From Dickeya undicola (GTDB lineage Bacteria; Pseudomonadota; Gammaproteobacteria; Enterobacterales; Enterobacteriaceae), in NCBI RefSeq assembly GCF_000784735.1, contig NZ_JSYG01000030.1:1-56914 (forward strand): a stretch of 56,914 bases of DNA. The letters are read 5' to 3'. The notes under the pieces were generated by a model, which was not told the origin of the DNA, searched no databases, and worked only from the letters and a program-made list of their open reading frames with translations. A program made the translations under genes and the position numbers. Positions 9,011 to 18,700 of the stretch are shown here, piece by piece; the first letter of the stretch is position 1, and each line of letters opens with the position of its first letter.

Positions 9011-9031
9011 AAAGTGTGATTTATCTCACGG
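9011..9031. promoter_or_regulatory. CRP (cAMP receptor protein) site
   Basis: AAAGTGTGATTTATCTCACGG contains TGTGA-N6-TCACG, nine of ten core bases of the CRP consensus. It lies 53 bases upstream of the XRE-type gene start and may also act on the divergent sugar transporter gene about 380 bases away. A second TGTGATC pair at 8970-8988 is in direct orientation and is weak. Confidence 0.6.
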
Positions 9032-9083
9032 CACCAGACAGTGTATTTTATCGGGTCAGAGTGAATTGTGGGTAAGACGGGCT

Positions 9084-9293
9084 ATGCCAATCATTATCAG
9101 ACTGGACGTGCTACTGGCACAAAAAAAGATGAAGTCTCGCGAACTGGCGGGGTTGATCGGCATTACTGAGCAGAATCTTTCGTTGCTGAAATCCGGCAAG
9201 GTGAAGAGTATCCGGTTCGACACATTGCAGAGAATATGCGAGGCGCTGTCCTGTCAGCCTGGCGATGTGCTGGAGTATTTGCCGGAAGAATAA
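9084..9293 (+). CDS. Small XRE/Cro-type transcriptional regulator
   Basis: This 69-residue protein is little more than one helix-turn-helix. It starts MPIIIRLDVLLAQKKMKSRE; the HTH spans roughly residues 18-42 (LAGLIGITEQNLSLLKSGK) and the end reads LSCQPGDVLEYLPEE, as in the YozG-like compact Cro/C1 group. A longer upstream reading begins at 8967 but would cross the CRP site, and the 9084 ATG gives the family's normal size. The ribosome site is poor (GTAAGACGG). The gene is single, faces uxuB tail to tail, and the strong CRP site suggests control by carbon status. The target genes are unknown. Confidence 0.75.
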   Translation: MPIIIRLDVLLAQKKMKSRELAGLIGITEQNLSLLKSGKVKSIRFDTLQRICEALSCQPGDVLEYLPEE

Positions 9294-9409
9294 CGGCGTG
9301 AGAACTGGTTAATCCTGATAGCAGGCTGCACCGGTACGCTACGGCTGACCGCTGGCATTTGAACACGACGAACTCTGGTTCTCTTACCTGAGTGCGGCAG
9401 AGAGGGATG

Positions 9410-9434
9410 GCACCCGCATCGAATGAGCGGGTGC
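9410..9434. terminator. Hairpin between convergent XRE gene and uxuB
   Basis: GCACCCGC, nine bases, GCGGGTGC. It lies ten bases from the uxuB stop and can serve both directions; there is no strong T-run. Confidence 0.5.
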
Positions 9435-9443
9435 TATGCCTGT

Positions 9444-10940
9444 TCAGTCGTTAAATAACGCTGCTACGGTTGCTTTAGCACCCTTGTCACGTAGCGACAG
9501 GTAGGCGTCAGTTAGCTCCGCCACCCACGTGGCGTTACCAGGCAGGTCATCGCCAAACAGCGAATTGATGGATAACAGACCGCGGACCCGCTCAGCGTCA
9601 TCTTGGGTGGTGCTGACGATTTGCTGCAATGTAGCAGCCAGTGGATCGCGGATATCGATCGCCTGGCCCGCGTCGTCGATGCCGCCGACATAGCGCATCC
9701 AACCTGCTACGCCCAGCGTCAACGCGCGGTGATCGCTGCTGTGCGCCAGATGCCAGCGCAGCGACGCCAGCATACGTTGGGGCAGTTTCTGGCTGCCGTC
9801 CATCGCAATCTGCCAGGTGCGGTGCTTCAGCGCCGGGTTGGCAAAACGCTCCAGCAATTGGTCGGCATAAGCAGCCAGGTCGACACCGGATACATGCAGG
9901 GTCGGTGCCTGCTCCTGTAGCATCAGGTGGCGCACTGCCTGCCGGTAGCAAGGGTCGTCCATACCATTGTTGATATGTTCATACCCTGCCAGATAACCGA
10001 GGTAGGCCAGGAAAGAGTGGCTACCGTTGAGCATACGCAACTTCATCTCTTCAAACGGCAGTACATCATCCACCAGTTGGGCACCCGACTGTTCCCAGTC
10101 TGGGCGTCCGGCGACAAAATTGTCTTCCACCACCCACTGGATGAACGGCTCGCAGGCGATGCCGCACGGGTCCGCCACGCCGACGGCGTCGGCTATCTGG
10201 CTCAGCGTTTCCGGCGTGGCGGCCGGTACGATTCGATCCACCATGGTATTGGGGAAAGTGACATGCTGTGCGATCCACTCCGCCAGCGCGGGATCCTGCA
10301 AGCGGGCAGCATCCATCACTACCTGGCGCGTCACTTTGCCGTTTTCCGGTACGTTATCGCAGGAAAGCACGGAGAAGGGCGCAATGCCCCGCTCGCGGCG
10401 CAGGCGCAGCGCTTCGGCCAGCAATCCCGGCACCGATGACGGTTGGCGCGGATGGGCCAGATCCTGCTGCACCAGCGGGTTGTCTCGATCGAGTTCGCCT
10501 CTGTTGCCTGCGCGGCAGTAGCCTTTCTCGGTGATGGTCAGCGAGACGATCGCAACGATTGGGTCAGCCAGTTGTTCCAGAATCGCTGTTATTCCTTCCA
10601 CGCGAGCGTGCAGCGACTTACAGACCGCACCAACCACGATCGCCTGATTGCCGTGGGCCGCTTTTTCCAGCACGGTAAACCGGTGATCCTGACGGCGCAG
10701 GGCGGAAATCAGGGTATCGTCGCTGAACAACACCACTTCGCAAATCCCCCAGTCGCCGCCCTGACGGTTGAGCACCCGATCGGTCAACAGCGCCTGATGC
10801 GCGCGGTGAAACGCGCCGAAGCCGATGTGTACGATACGGGGTTTCAGCGATTGACGGTCATAACGGGGTTGTTGCACTGCGGCGGGCAGTTGTGTATTGG
10901 ACAGATTTTTTTCGTTGCCGGACAAACTGTTACTGGACAT
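9444..10940 (-). CDS. uxuB: D-fructuronate reductase (mannonate oxidoreductase)
   Basis: This 498-residue NAD-dependent long-chain polyol dehydrogenase reduces D-fructuronate to D-mannonate in hexuronate breakdown. The N-terminal Rossmann motif is VHIGFGAFHRAHQALL near residue 37. The central block FPNTMVDRIVPAATPETL (near 235) and catalytic region MKLRMLNGSHSFLAYLGYL (near 305) with its Lys are nearly identical to E. coli UxuB as I recall it, as is TWQIAMDGSQKLPQRML near 385. The first 20 residues are a variable lead. YeiQ/YdfI paralogues are the alternative. No uxuA lies next to it. It fits the neighbouring pectin-oligomer transporter. Confidence 0.85.
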   Translation of the reverse strand: MSSNSLSGNEKNLSNTQLPAAVQQPRYDRQSLKPRIVHIGFGAFHRAHQALLTDRVLNRQGGDWGICEVVLFSDDTLISALRRQDHRFTVLEKAAHGNQAIVVGAVCKSLHARVEGITAILEQLADPIVAIVSLTITEKGYCRAGNRGELDRDNPLVQQDLAHPRQPSSVPGLLAEALRLRRERGIAPFSVLSCDNVPENGKVTRQVVMDAARLQDPALAEWIAQHVTFPNTMVDRIVPAATPETLSQIADAVGVADPCGIACEPFIQWVVEDNFVAGRPDWEQSGAQLVDDVLPFEEMKLRMLNGSHSFLAYLGYLAGYEHINNGMDDPCYRQAVRHLMLQEQAPTLHVSGVDLAAYADQLLERFANPALKHRTWQIAMDGSQKLPQRMLASLRWHLAHSSDHRALTLGVAGWMRYVGGIDDAGQAIDIRDPLAATLQQIVSTTQDDAERVRGLLSINSLFGDDLPGNATWVAELTDAYLSLRDKGAKATVAALFND

Positions 10941-10968
10941 AGATGGCGTCCTGAAAAGAGGAAATTAA

Positions 10969-11001
10969 CCGCCCAACCTTAACGGTCTTTCGGTTGGGCG
11001 G
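10969..11001. terminator. 10-bp inverted repeat after emrB, upstream of uxuB
   Basis: CCGCCCAACC, 13 bases, GGTTGGGCGG. On the reverse strand it follows the emrB stop and is followed by TTAATTTCC, so it probably ends the efflux operon. It also lies about 30 bases upstream of uxuB and could be part of its leader. Confidence 0.55.
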
Positions 11002-11040
11002 CAACTGTCATATAGCGTGTTCTGAAGACGCTTCACAGAG

Positions 11041-12645
11041 TCATGTCGAGGTTCTGGCTGTCTTGGCCGGTGGCGTCGGGTTTAGCACCGGACGTGGCCG
11101 GATAAACCAGGCGGGCAGCATTGCCAGAAAAAAGAACATCGCCACCATGAAGAAACCATCCTGATAAGCAAACATCTGTGCCTTAGGGGCCAGCACTGAT
11201 TGCAGGTAGGTCATGATACCGGGGTTGATGCTGGTGCTCAGCGGGTCGCCAAGCGGATTGCCACCGTGGCCGAACAGCAGGCTGAGCTGGCGGATGGCGT
11301 CGGTACTGCGAATATTGTCTAGCGTCAGCGACTGCGCCAGCATCTGGCCGTGAAAGGTGGTGCGCCGTTCGATAAATACCGACAGCAGGTTAACCCCCAT
11401 TGCACCGCCCAACTGACGGATAAAATTGAGGCTGCCCGCGCCCTGCGCCAGCTGAGCAGGCGGTAGCGCCCGCAGCGCACCTGCGTTCATGGCAGGCAGC
11501 ATCACCCCCAGCCCAACGCGACCGATGACAATCCACCAGGCCATGGTCCAGAACGGGGTATCGGTGTCCGCCGCGCTGGAGAGCCAGCAGGACAGCCCAA
11601 ACAGCAGCAAACCCGCCACCACCAGCAGGTGGGGTTTGAGCTTGTCGCTGAGCGATCCCGCCAGCGGAAACACCATGCCAAGCGCCAGCCCTGCTGGCAT
11701 CAGCAGCAAGCCGGAACGGGTCGGGGTGTATCCCTGAATGCTCTGCACAAACAGCGGGATGATGTAAGTCGAGCCATAAATACCTGCGCCCAGCGCGAAC
11801 GCCACAATACAGCCGGAGGTAAACGCCGGGTTGGCGAAGACTCTCAGACTGAGCAGGGGATGCGGCGTAGTGAATTCGCGGACGATGAACGCCAGTGTGG
11901 CAATCACAGCGGTGGTTAGCAGACAGAGAATAAAGAACGACTCCCAGCCTTCGCGCTGCCCGTTGGACAGCCCGGCCAGCAGCGAGGTCAGCGCCGTCAC
12001 CAGCAGAATAAACCCCAGGGTGTCGAAACGCCGGGGCGTGCTGTTGGCCTGTGCACTTTTGGCAGGCAGGATCACCATCGCGGCGGCGATCCCGGCCAGA
12101 CAGAACGGCACGACCACCATGAAGACGGCGCGCCAGTCGAGCTGATCGACCATCAGCCCACCGGCGGCGGGTCCCAATGCCGGGGCCAGCACGACCCCGA
12201 CGCCATAAATCCCCATCGCCTTGCCGCGTTCCGATACCGGAAACACTTGCGAGATGATGATCATTGCCAGCGGTTGGATCACACCACTGGCACTGCCCTG
12301 AAGAATACGGGCGAAGATCACCTCGGCACTGCTCTGGCTGAAGGTGCCGAGCAAGCTGCCGATGACGAACACCACCAGTGAGCCGACGTAGGTGGCGCGG
12401 TAACCAAAACGCTCCAGCGTCCAGGCCGTTACCAGCATGGTGGCGGTCATTGAAGCCAGAAAGGCGGTGGAGAGCCACTGTGCCTGATCCTGGCCCATGC
12501 CGAACGCGCCCATGATGTCATGCATCGCGACATTGACGATGGTCGCCGTGGCTGTCGTGGCGATGGTGCCCAGCATGATGGTAACCGTCGCCAGCCAGCG
12601 ATAGCGATGACCAAAGCGAGCGGCCTGGGCTTCAATCGGCGACAT
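11041..12645 (-). CDS. emrB: EmrB-type multidrug efflux permease (MFS, DHA2, 14 helices)
   Basis: This 534-residue inner-membrane proton-driven exporter pumps toxic compounds out through a tripartite complex with the adaptor encoded upstream and an outer-membrane channel such as TolC. It has 14 hydrophobic segments; the DHA2 motif C block is visible as GIYGVGVVLAPALGPAAGG near residue 150, and motif A region LERFGYRATYVGSL near 80. The C-terminus is Pro/Thr-rich. The start ATG at 12645 overlaps the emrA stop by 14 bases, so the two are coupled. The substrate is unknown; in plant pathogens such pumps often remove phenolics or plant antimicrobials, which is inference. Confidence 0.85.
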   Translation of the reverse strand: MSPIEAQAARFGHRYRWLATVTIMLGTIATTATATIVNVAMHDIMGAFGMGQDQAQWLSTAFLASMTATMLVTAWTLERFGYRATYVGSLVVFVIGSLLGTFSQSSAEVIFARILQGSASGVIQPLAMIIISQVFPVSERGKAMGIYGVGVVLAPALGPAAGGLMVDQLDWRAVFMVVVPFCLAGIAAAMVILPAKSAQANSTPRRFDTLGFILLVTALTSLLAGLSNGQREGWESFFILCLLTTAVIATLAFIVREFTTPHPLLSLRVFANPAFTSGCIVAFALGAGIYGSTYIIPLFVQSIQGYTPTRSGLLLMPAGLALGMVFPLAGSLSDKLKPHLLVVAGLLLFGLSCWLSSAADTDTPFWTMAWWIVIGRVGLGVMLPAMNAGALRALPPAQLAQGAGSLNFIRQLGGAMGVNLLSVFIERRTTFHGQMLAQSLTLDNIRSTDAIRQLSLLFGHGGNPLGDPLSTSINPGIMTYLQSVLAPKAQMFAYQDGFFMVAMFFFLAMLPAWFIRPRPVLNPTPPAKTARTST

Positions 12646-13753
12646 TGATACTGACTTCCGCCATCAGGCCCGGTTTCAGGCCGCTATCCGGATTATCCAG
12701 TGCGATACGCACCGGTACACGTTGGGTGATTTTGGTGAAGTTGCCGGACGGATTCGGGCTTGGCAGCAGCGCAAACTGGTTGGTAGCCGCATCGCCAACC
12801 CGGATCACATGACCGTTGAAATGTTTGTCTGGGTAAGCATCGACCTGAATATCCACTGTTTGACCGACCCGAACCCGGCCGATGGCCGTCTCTTTGATGT
12901 TGGCTTCGACCCACAGATTACGCGGATCATGCACCAGCATGATCCACTGTCCGGCCTGTACGTAACTGCCCACATTCACAATAGTGCGATCCACCACGCC
13001 ATCCACCGGGGAATGCAGTGCCCGATCGGCGATTTCCTGCTTGAGCTGATCCACCTGCGCCTGCAAGGCGATCCGCTGCTGGCGCTGCATCTCGATCTGC
13101 CGATCCAGCACCTGTAATGTGTTGCGTTGTGCTACGGCGTTATTCAGTGCGGCCTGCTGAGCGCTGCGTTGGGCTTCGGCTTCCCGCAGTTCGCCCTGAC
13201 GCTGCAACAGTGCGGTGTGCGATTCATCCCAGGTTTTGCGAGCCGTGAGGTTACTTTTCAGCAGTTGATCGTCGCGCTGGAAGTTGTTCTGCGCCAGGCT
13301 GAGCTGGTAGCCAGCATTGTTTACGGCGGATTCGCTCGATGCCAGCTTCGCTCGCGCTTCATCCAGTGAAGCTTGTGTGGTGAGGTCGGTGACCTGACGT
13401 TGTGTTTGGCTGTAACTGATTTGCGCATCGGCAGCAGCCAGATTGCCTTCCTGCTCCGCCAGCCGTAAGCGGGCGTCACGATCGTCGATCTGCGCCAGTA
13501 ATTGATCCTTACGAATGGTATCGCCATCGATCACCGGACGAGCGGTCACCCAGCCGCTTTCCCGGCTGGCCAGTGAGATCACTTCGCCCATGACGCGGGC
13601 ATCGGTTTCACCGATATGGGTGAAACGCTGGTGAAACCAGTACGCCAGCACGAGTACCGCCAGCAACAGCAGAGCGGCACCAGCCAGAAAAAAGGTACGC
13701 TGACGTTGGTTCAGGCGTTGGAATTTCGTCAGTTGGGGGGCGTGAATATTCAT
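12632..13753 (-). CDS. emrA: EmrA-type periplasmic adaptor (HlyD family)
   Basis: This 373-residue membrane fusion protein links the EmrB pump to the outer membrane. A short cytoplasmic N-terminus precedes a single membrane anchor (residues 22-44). The biotinyl-lipoyl-like half motif lies at 50-95, a long alpha-helical hairpin rich in Gln, Ala and Leu at about 100-245, and the second lipoyl half with VVDRTIVNVGSYVQAGQW near 255. The end VPVRIALDNPDSGLKPGLMAEV matches EmrA. Its ATG overlaps the marR stop (ATGA), so marR, emrA and emrB form one operon. Confidence 0.87.
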   Translation of the reverse strand: MNIHAPQLTKFQRLNQRQRTFFLAGAALLLLAVLVLAYWFHQRFTHIGETDARVMGEVISLASRESGWVTARPVIDGDTIRKDQLLAQIDDRDARLRLAEQEGNLAAADAQISYSQTQRQVTDLTTQASLDEARAKLASSESAVNNAGYQLSLAQNNFQRDDQLLKSNLTARKTWDESHTALLQRQGELREAEAQRSAQQAALNNAVAQRNTLQVLDRQIEMQRQQRIALQAQVDQLKQEIADRALHSPVDGVVDRTIVNVGSYVQAGQWIMLVHDPRNLWVEANIKETAIGRVRVGQTVDIQVDAYPDKHFNGHVIRVGDAATNQFALLPSPNPSGNFTKITQRVPVRIALDNPDSGLKPGLMAEVSINVAD

Positions 13754-14205
13754 GAGTGACCGTTTTCGGTTCGGGAGAGATTGCTGATGACCTGATTGAT
13801 AATCCGGCTGACCTGTTCAATATCCTGTTCTGGCACCCCAGCCAGTGCCTGATTACGCACCTGCCCGGCGATAGACTCCACCTTTTCCACCTGTTCCATC
13901 CCAAGCGTGGTGAGATGGATCTCGCGAAAACGGCGATCGTTACCTTCACGCCTTTCGATAAATCCCTGCTTTTGCAGACTGTCCAGTACCCTGACCACTG
14001 CAGACGCGTCCAGCCCCAGCGATTCGGCCAGCGCTTTTTGGTGGATGGGGGCTTCTTCGCGGGCGATGAACAGCAACGGCAGCCAGCTCGCCTGGGTCAA
14101 TCCATACGGTTGCAATTCCCGGTCGATAACCCGACGCCATAAGCGAGAGGTCTGGCCCAATTGCAGGGCAAAACGCCGACGGGCGGAAGATTCGGTCTGT
14201 GACAT
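13750..14205 (-). CDS. MarR-family repressor of the emrAB operon
   Basis: This 151-residue winged-helix regulator shows the MarR core: HTH with LAESLGLDASAVVRVLDSL near residues 60-80, and the wing RREGNDRRFREIHLT near 90, containing the D-x-R pattern of the family. I use ATG 14205; the upstream TTG has no ribosome site. It is the first gene of the operon, and a 20-bp palindrome lies 31 bases ahead of it, so it most likely represses its own operon and is released by a small-molecule ligand. SlyA-like and EmrR-like proteins are both close. Confidence 0.82.
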   Translation of the reverse strand: MSQTESSARRRFALQLGQTSRLWRRVIDRELQPYGLTQASWLPLLFIAREEAPIHQKALAESLGLDASAVVRVLDSLQKQGFIERREGNDRRFREIHLTTLGMEQVEKVESIAGQVRNQALAGVPEQDIEQVSRIINQVISNLSRTENGHS

Positions 14206-14235
14206 GATGAGGTCCAAGGGATAGATGAAGTGTTA

Positions 14236-14255
14236 TTAGTTAACAAGTCAACTAA
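14236..14255. promoter_or_regulatory. Palindromic operator, probable MarR binding site
   Basis: TTAGTTAACAAGTCAACTAA is an imperfect 20-bp palindrome with 8 of 10 pairs matched, in the size and A/T-rich style of MarR/SlyA operators. A further related half-site TAAGTCAATTGA follows at 14259-14270. It lies just upstream of the marR start. Confidence 0.65.
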
Positions 14256-14365
14256 TGATAAGTCAATTGATTTTGTGAGGTGAGTCATAAATAACAATGT
14301 AACAGGCTGACAGTACTCATTACGCCTGACAGCGGCGTGGAGGCGACTAACCCATCCAAAAGCAA

Positions 14366-14389
14366 ACAGGGCAGCCTGAGCTGCCCTGT
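14366..14389 (-). terminator. Terminator of the L,D-transpeptidase gene
   Basis: A perfect 10-bp stem ACAGGGCAGC / GCTGCCCTGT with a four-base loop; on the reverse strand it is followed by TTGCTTTT. It lies 27 bases past the stop. Confidence 0.8.
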
Positions 14390-14415
14390 GAAGAGAATGA
14401 AAATCCGGAGATTGA

Positions 14416-15513
14416 TCAGGATTTGCTGGCGTCAGCCGCTGTAGCGGTTGCTGGCACAGCATCAGTCGCCGTCTGCTGGGTCTGCGGGGCTACCGGCGGT
14501 ACGGCATCCGGTGTTGCCGGGGTGCTGGTCTGCTGAATATCCGGTGTCTGGGCAGGAACAGCGGGGGCGATCGGCGCAGCGTCTTCGGCCGGGCCGTTCA
14601 CTTTTGTTGGCATACCAGAACGATTTTGCAGCGCCTGATTCACTTCGCTTTCACTGACGCTGGCATCCGCCAATACTTTGGTTACCACCGGGGTCAGTTT
14701 CAACGGCACCGGCGTACTGGAGTTGAACTCTTCCTCGGTACGGGACAGGGGGTTGTGAACTTCGACATAGCGTGAACCATCCGGCTCGACGGTGGCTTTC
14801 ACCGGTTCGTTAATGAACTGAACGCGAGTGCCGACCGGAACATGGTCGAACAGGTATTTGATGTCTTTGTCACGCAGACGCACGCAACCGTGGCTGACAC
14901 GCAGGCCGATACCGAAGTTAGCGTTGGTGCCGTGGATGGCGTACAGGTTACCGATGTAGAGCGCGTACAGGCCCATCGGGTTGTCTGGACCGGCCGGGTA
15001 GACCTGCGGCAGGAATTCGCCGCGGGCGGCATATTCGGCGTGCATGGCGGCGGTCGGCGTCCAGGTCGGGCGCTCTTTCTTACGCTGAACCGAGGTCACC
15101 CAGTTGATCGGGGTATCTTTGCCCAACTGGCCGATACCGATCGGCAGTACTACCACGGTCTTGGACCCTTTCGGGTAGTAATACAGACGCATTTCGGCAC
15201 TGTTGATCACGATGCCTTCGCGCGGAGCGTCAGGGAGAATCAGTTGCTGCGGCACGGTCATGGTGCTGCCCGGTTTTGGCAGATAAACGTCAATACCGGG
15301 GTTGGCTTCCAGCAGGTTGCTCAGGCCCATTTGGTACTGAGCGGCAAAATGCTCCAGCGCGTCGGTACTATCGCTGGGAATCGTTACTTGGATATTTTCA
15401 CCCACCAGCCGACTGTTCGGGGCTGGCAATGGATAAACCACGGCGAGTGCTGTCTGGCTGAATGCAGCCGCCGCCACAACTAATGTCAGGATCGCGCGAA
15501 TACTCATTTTCAT
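14416..15513 (-). CDS. L,D-transpeptidase with LysM domain (ErfK/YbiS family)
   Basis: This periplasmic enzyme of 365 residues forms 3-3 peptidoglycan cross-links or attaches Braun lipoprotein to peptidoglycan. A signal peptide (residues 1-24, cut near ALA) is followed by a LysM-like domain at about 40-95 and the YkuD catalytic domain at about 100-235, with the active-site motif SHGCVRLRD near 216 and upstream [12 protein letters not shown]. The last 100 or so residues form a low-complexity tail rich in Pro, Ala, Thr and Gln that is absent from E. coli ErfK and YbiS (about 310 residues). I use ATG 15513 (MKMSIRAIL); reading further upstream only adds non-signal sequence. Confidence 0.85.
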   Translation of the reverse strand: MKMSIRAILTLVVAAAAFSQTALAVVYPLPAPNSRLVGENIQVTIPSDSTDALEHFAAQYQMGLSNLLEANPGIDVYLPKPGSTMTVPQQLILPDAPREGIVINSAEMRLYYYPKGSKTVVVLPIGIGQLGKDTPINWVTSVQRKKERPTWTPTAAMHAEYAARGEFLPQVYPAGPDNPMGLYALYIGNLYAIHGTNANFGIGLRVSHGCVRLRDKDIKYLFDHVPVGTRVQFINEPVKATVEPDGSRYVEVHNPLSRTEEEFNSSTPVPLKLTPVVTKVLADASVSESEVNQALQNRSGMPTKVNGPAEDAAPIAPAVPAQTPDIQQTSTPATPDAVPPVAPQTQQTATDAVPATATAADASKS

Positions 15514-15712
15514 ATCTTTGTTGAGTGTTAAAAGCCATTGCGGCAAAGGAATTGTTGTTATCCGGTACAAAAAGTCCGGATGCGCATTATATGTGCAGAA
15601 GGGCGGCAGGAAAACCAGATGTACAATCAATTACATTATAAGCGTCAGTGCGGGGAAGTAAGGTGACAAATACGGGGAACGAATCGCATGGACGATGTGC
15701 GCCAGAAAGCAT

Positions 15713-15736
15713 CAGGGAGCGGTTTCCCACTCCCTG
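15713..15736 (-). terminator. Hairpin downstream of nifJ
   Basis: CAGGGAG, ten bases, CTCCCTG, lying 21 bases beyond the nifJ stop on the reverse strand. The T-run that follows is broken. Confidence 0.55.
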
Positions 15737-15757
15737 TCTGGTCTGCGTAAAGCGGCA

Positions 15758-18700
15758 TTATTCCTGTGCGCTTTTCTCTGCCTTGCCCGCCAGCAGGCTG
15801 AGGAAGTCATAGCGACGGCGCAAATCCGCCTCGGCTTCTTCGTACAACTGGGCGGCGGCCTCCGGCTGCTGGCTATTGAGCCGACGGAAGCGCTGCTCGT
15901 TGAGCAGGGTTTCGCTCAGGCTGGCGGACGGCGGACGGGAGTCCGTCACTAGTGCCGGTTTGCCTTCCGCCGTGCGGCGTGGGTCGAAGCGGTACAGCGG
16001 CCAGAAGCCGGTCGCGGTCAACTGGCGCATCTGGTCGTGGCTAAACGCCAGATCATAACCATGCTCTTCACAAGGGCTGTAGGCGATGATCAGTGACGGA
16101 CCCGGCCAGGCCTCTGCTTCCTGAATCGCTTTCACCGTCTGGTTCAACTGGGCACCCAGCGAGATCTGCGCCACGTAGACGTGACCGTACATCATCACGT
16201 TGATGCCGAGGTCTTTGCGCGCTTTGCGTTTGCCATTCTCGCCAAACTTGGTCACGGCCCCGAGTGGGGTCGCTTTGGATTGCTGGCCGCCGGTGTTGGA
16301 ATAGCACTGGGTGTCGAGCACCAGCACGTTAACGTTTTCCGACAGGCTCATCACGTGGTCGAGGCCGCCGTAGCCGATATCGTAGGCCCAGCCGTCGCCG
16401 CCAATCAGCCAGATGGATTTATCCACCAGATGATCGGCTTCCTCTATCAGTTGACGGGCGTCGGCGCTGTCGATGGCGCTGAGTGACTGACGCAGGCGGG
16501 CAATCTGTTCGCGGCGCGTATCGGCAGCCACGGAGTCTTCCAGCAGGTCGGCCACCAGGTCAGCAGGTAACTGTGGCTTGAGCTTTTCCAGCAGGCGCAG
16601 GGCGCGCTGGCGATGCTGGTCGACGCTCAGGCGGAAGCCCAGCCCGAACTCGGCGTTGTCTTCAAACAGCGAGTTGGCCCATGCCGGGCCACGGCCGTTG
16701 GCATCGGTGGTCCAGGGTGTGGTCGGCAGGTTACCGCCGTAAATCGAAGAACAGCCGGTGGCGTTGGCGACCAGCAGACGGTCGCCGTACAGCTGGGTCA
16801 GCAGCTTGATGTACGGGGTTTCACCGCAGCCGGAACAGGCACCGGAGTATTCGAACAGCGGTGTAATCAACTGCGAGGTGCGGATATCGATACGTTCCAG
16901 CTTGCTACGGTCGATTTCCGGCAGCTTGAGGAAGAAATCGTAATGGGTTTTCTCAGTGGTGACATGATCCAGACGCGGTGCCATGTTGATGGCCTTGATT
17001 TCCGGATTCTGGCGATCTTTGGCCGGGCACACTTCCACGCACAGGTTACAGCCGGTGCAATCTTCCGGCGCGACCTGCAATACATATTTCTGGCCGCGCA
17101 TGTCGCGGGCTTTTACGTCCAGCGACTGCAATGATGCCGGGGCGTCGGCCATCGCGTCGGCGGGCACCACTTTGGCGCGGATAGCGGAGTGCGGGCAGGC
17201 CGCCACACAGTGGTTACACTGGGTACAAAGCTCTGCTTTCCACAACGGAACCTCTTCGGCGATGTTGCGCTTTTCCCACTGGGTGGTGCCGACCGGCCAG
17301 GTGCCGTCCGGCGGCAGGGCGGACACCGGCAGGCTGTCGCCCAGCCCGGCCAGCATCGCGGCGGTGACGGTTTTGACGAAATCGGGCGCGGCGTCGGACA
17401 CCACTGGCGGGCGGCATGGGCTGTCCGGATTCACCGGCTCCAGCGCTACCGCTTCCAGTGCGGCCAGCGTCGCGTCCAGCGCGCGCCAGTTGCGTTCCAC
17501 CAGCTCCTGGCCTTTGCTGCCGTAGCTGCTGGCGATGGCGGCGCGCAGTTTGTCGAGCGCGTCACCACCCGGCAGGATTTGCGTCAGGTGGAAGAATGCC
17601 ATCTGCATCACGGTGTTGATGCGTGCGCCCAACTGACATTCGCGGGCGATTTTCGCTGCATTGATGCAGAACACCCGCGCCTGACGCTGGTTCAGCCCGG
17701 CCTGTACTTCCTGCGGCAGCCGGTGCCACAGGTCATCGGCGCGGTAAGGCGTGTTGATCAGGAAGAGGCCGCCCGGTTTCAGGCGCTCCACCATGCTGTA
17801 TTTGTCGATGAACTGCCATTGGTGGCAGGCCACGAAATCCGCCTGTTCAATCAGGTAGGCGGAATGAATCGGGTGCGGGCCGACGCGCATGTGGGAAACC
17901 GTCAGACTACCGGCTTTTTTGGAGTCGTAAACGAAATAGCCCTGTACGAACAGCGGGGTCGAATTACCGACGATTTTGATCGAGTTTTTGGCGGCGGACA
18001 CGGTGCCGTCGCTGCCCAGCCCGTAGAACAGCGCTTCCAGCGATGCCTGCGTCGGCATCGGTTGATCGGACAGCGGTAGCGACAGGTGGGTGATATCGTC
18101 ATAAATACCGACGGTAAAACGCGGTCTGGGGTTGGTAAGCGCTAACTCTTTATACGTCGCCTCGACGCACTGCGGGGTGAATTCTTTCGAAGACAGACCG
18201 TAGCGGCCGCCGATCACCTTCGGCATAAGTGGGCGCTCACCTCGGGAGAACGCCTCCGCCAGCGCGGTCATTACGTCCAGATACAGCGGTTCAGCCTGCG
18301 CGCCAGGCTCTTTGGTGCGGTCCAGCACCGCGATGGACTGCGCGCTGTGCGGAATCGCCGCCAGCAGATGTTGCGCGGAGAACGGCCGGTACAGCCGAAC
18401 CTTCACCACGCCGACTTTCTCGCCGCGCGTCAGCAGGGTGTCGACCACCTCTTCGCAGGTGCCGACGCCGGAGCCCATCATCACGATAACGCGGGTGGCG
18501 TCCGGATGGCCGTAATACTCGAACGGCTGGTACTGACGGCCGGTTTCGTGGGCGAAGTCGTTCATCGCCTGTTCCACGTGACCGAATGCCGCGTTGTACC
18601 ACGGGTTGGTGGCTTCTCGCGCCTGGAAGAAGGTATCCGGGTTGGAGGCGGTGCCGCGAATCACCGGACGTTCAGGAGTAAGCGCCCGCTCACGGTGCGC

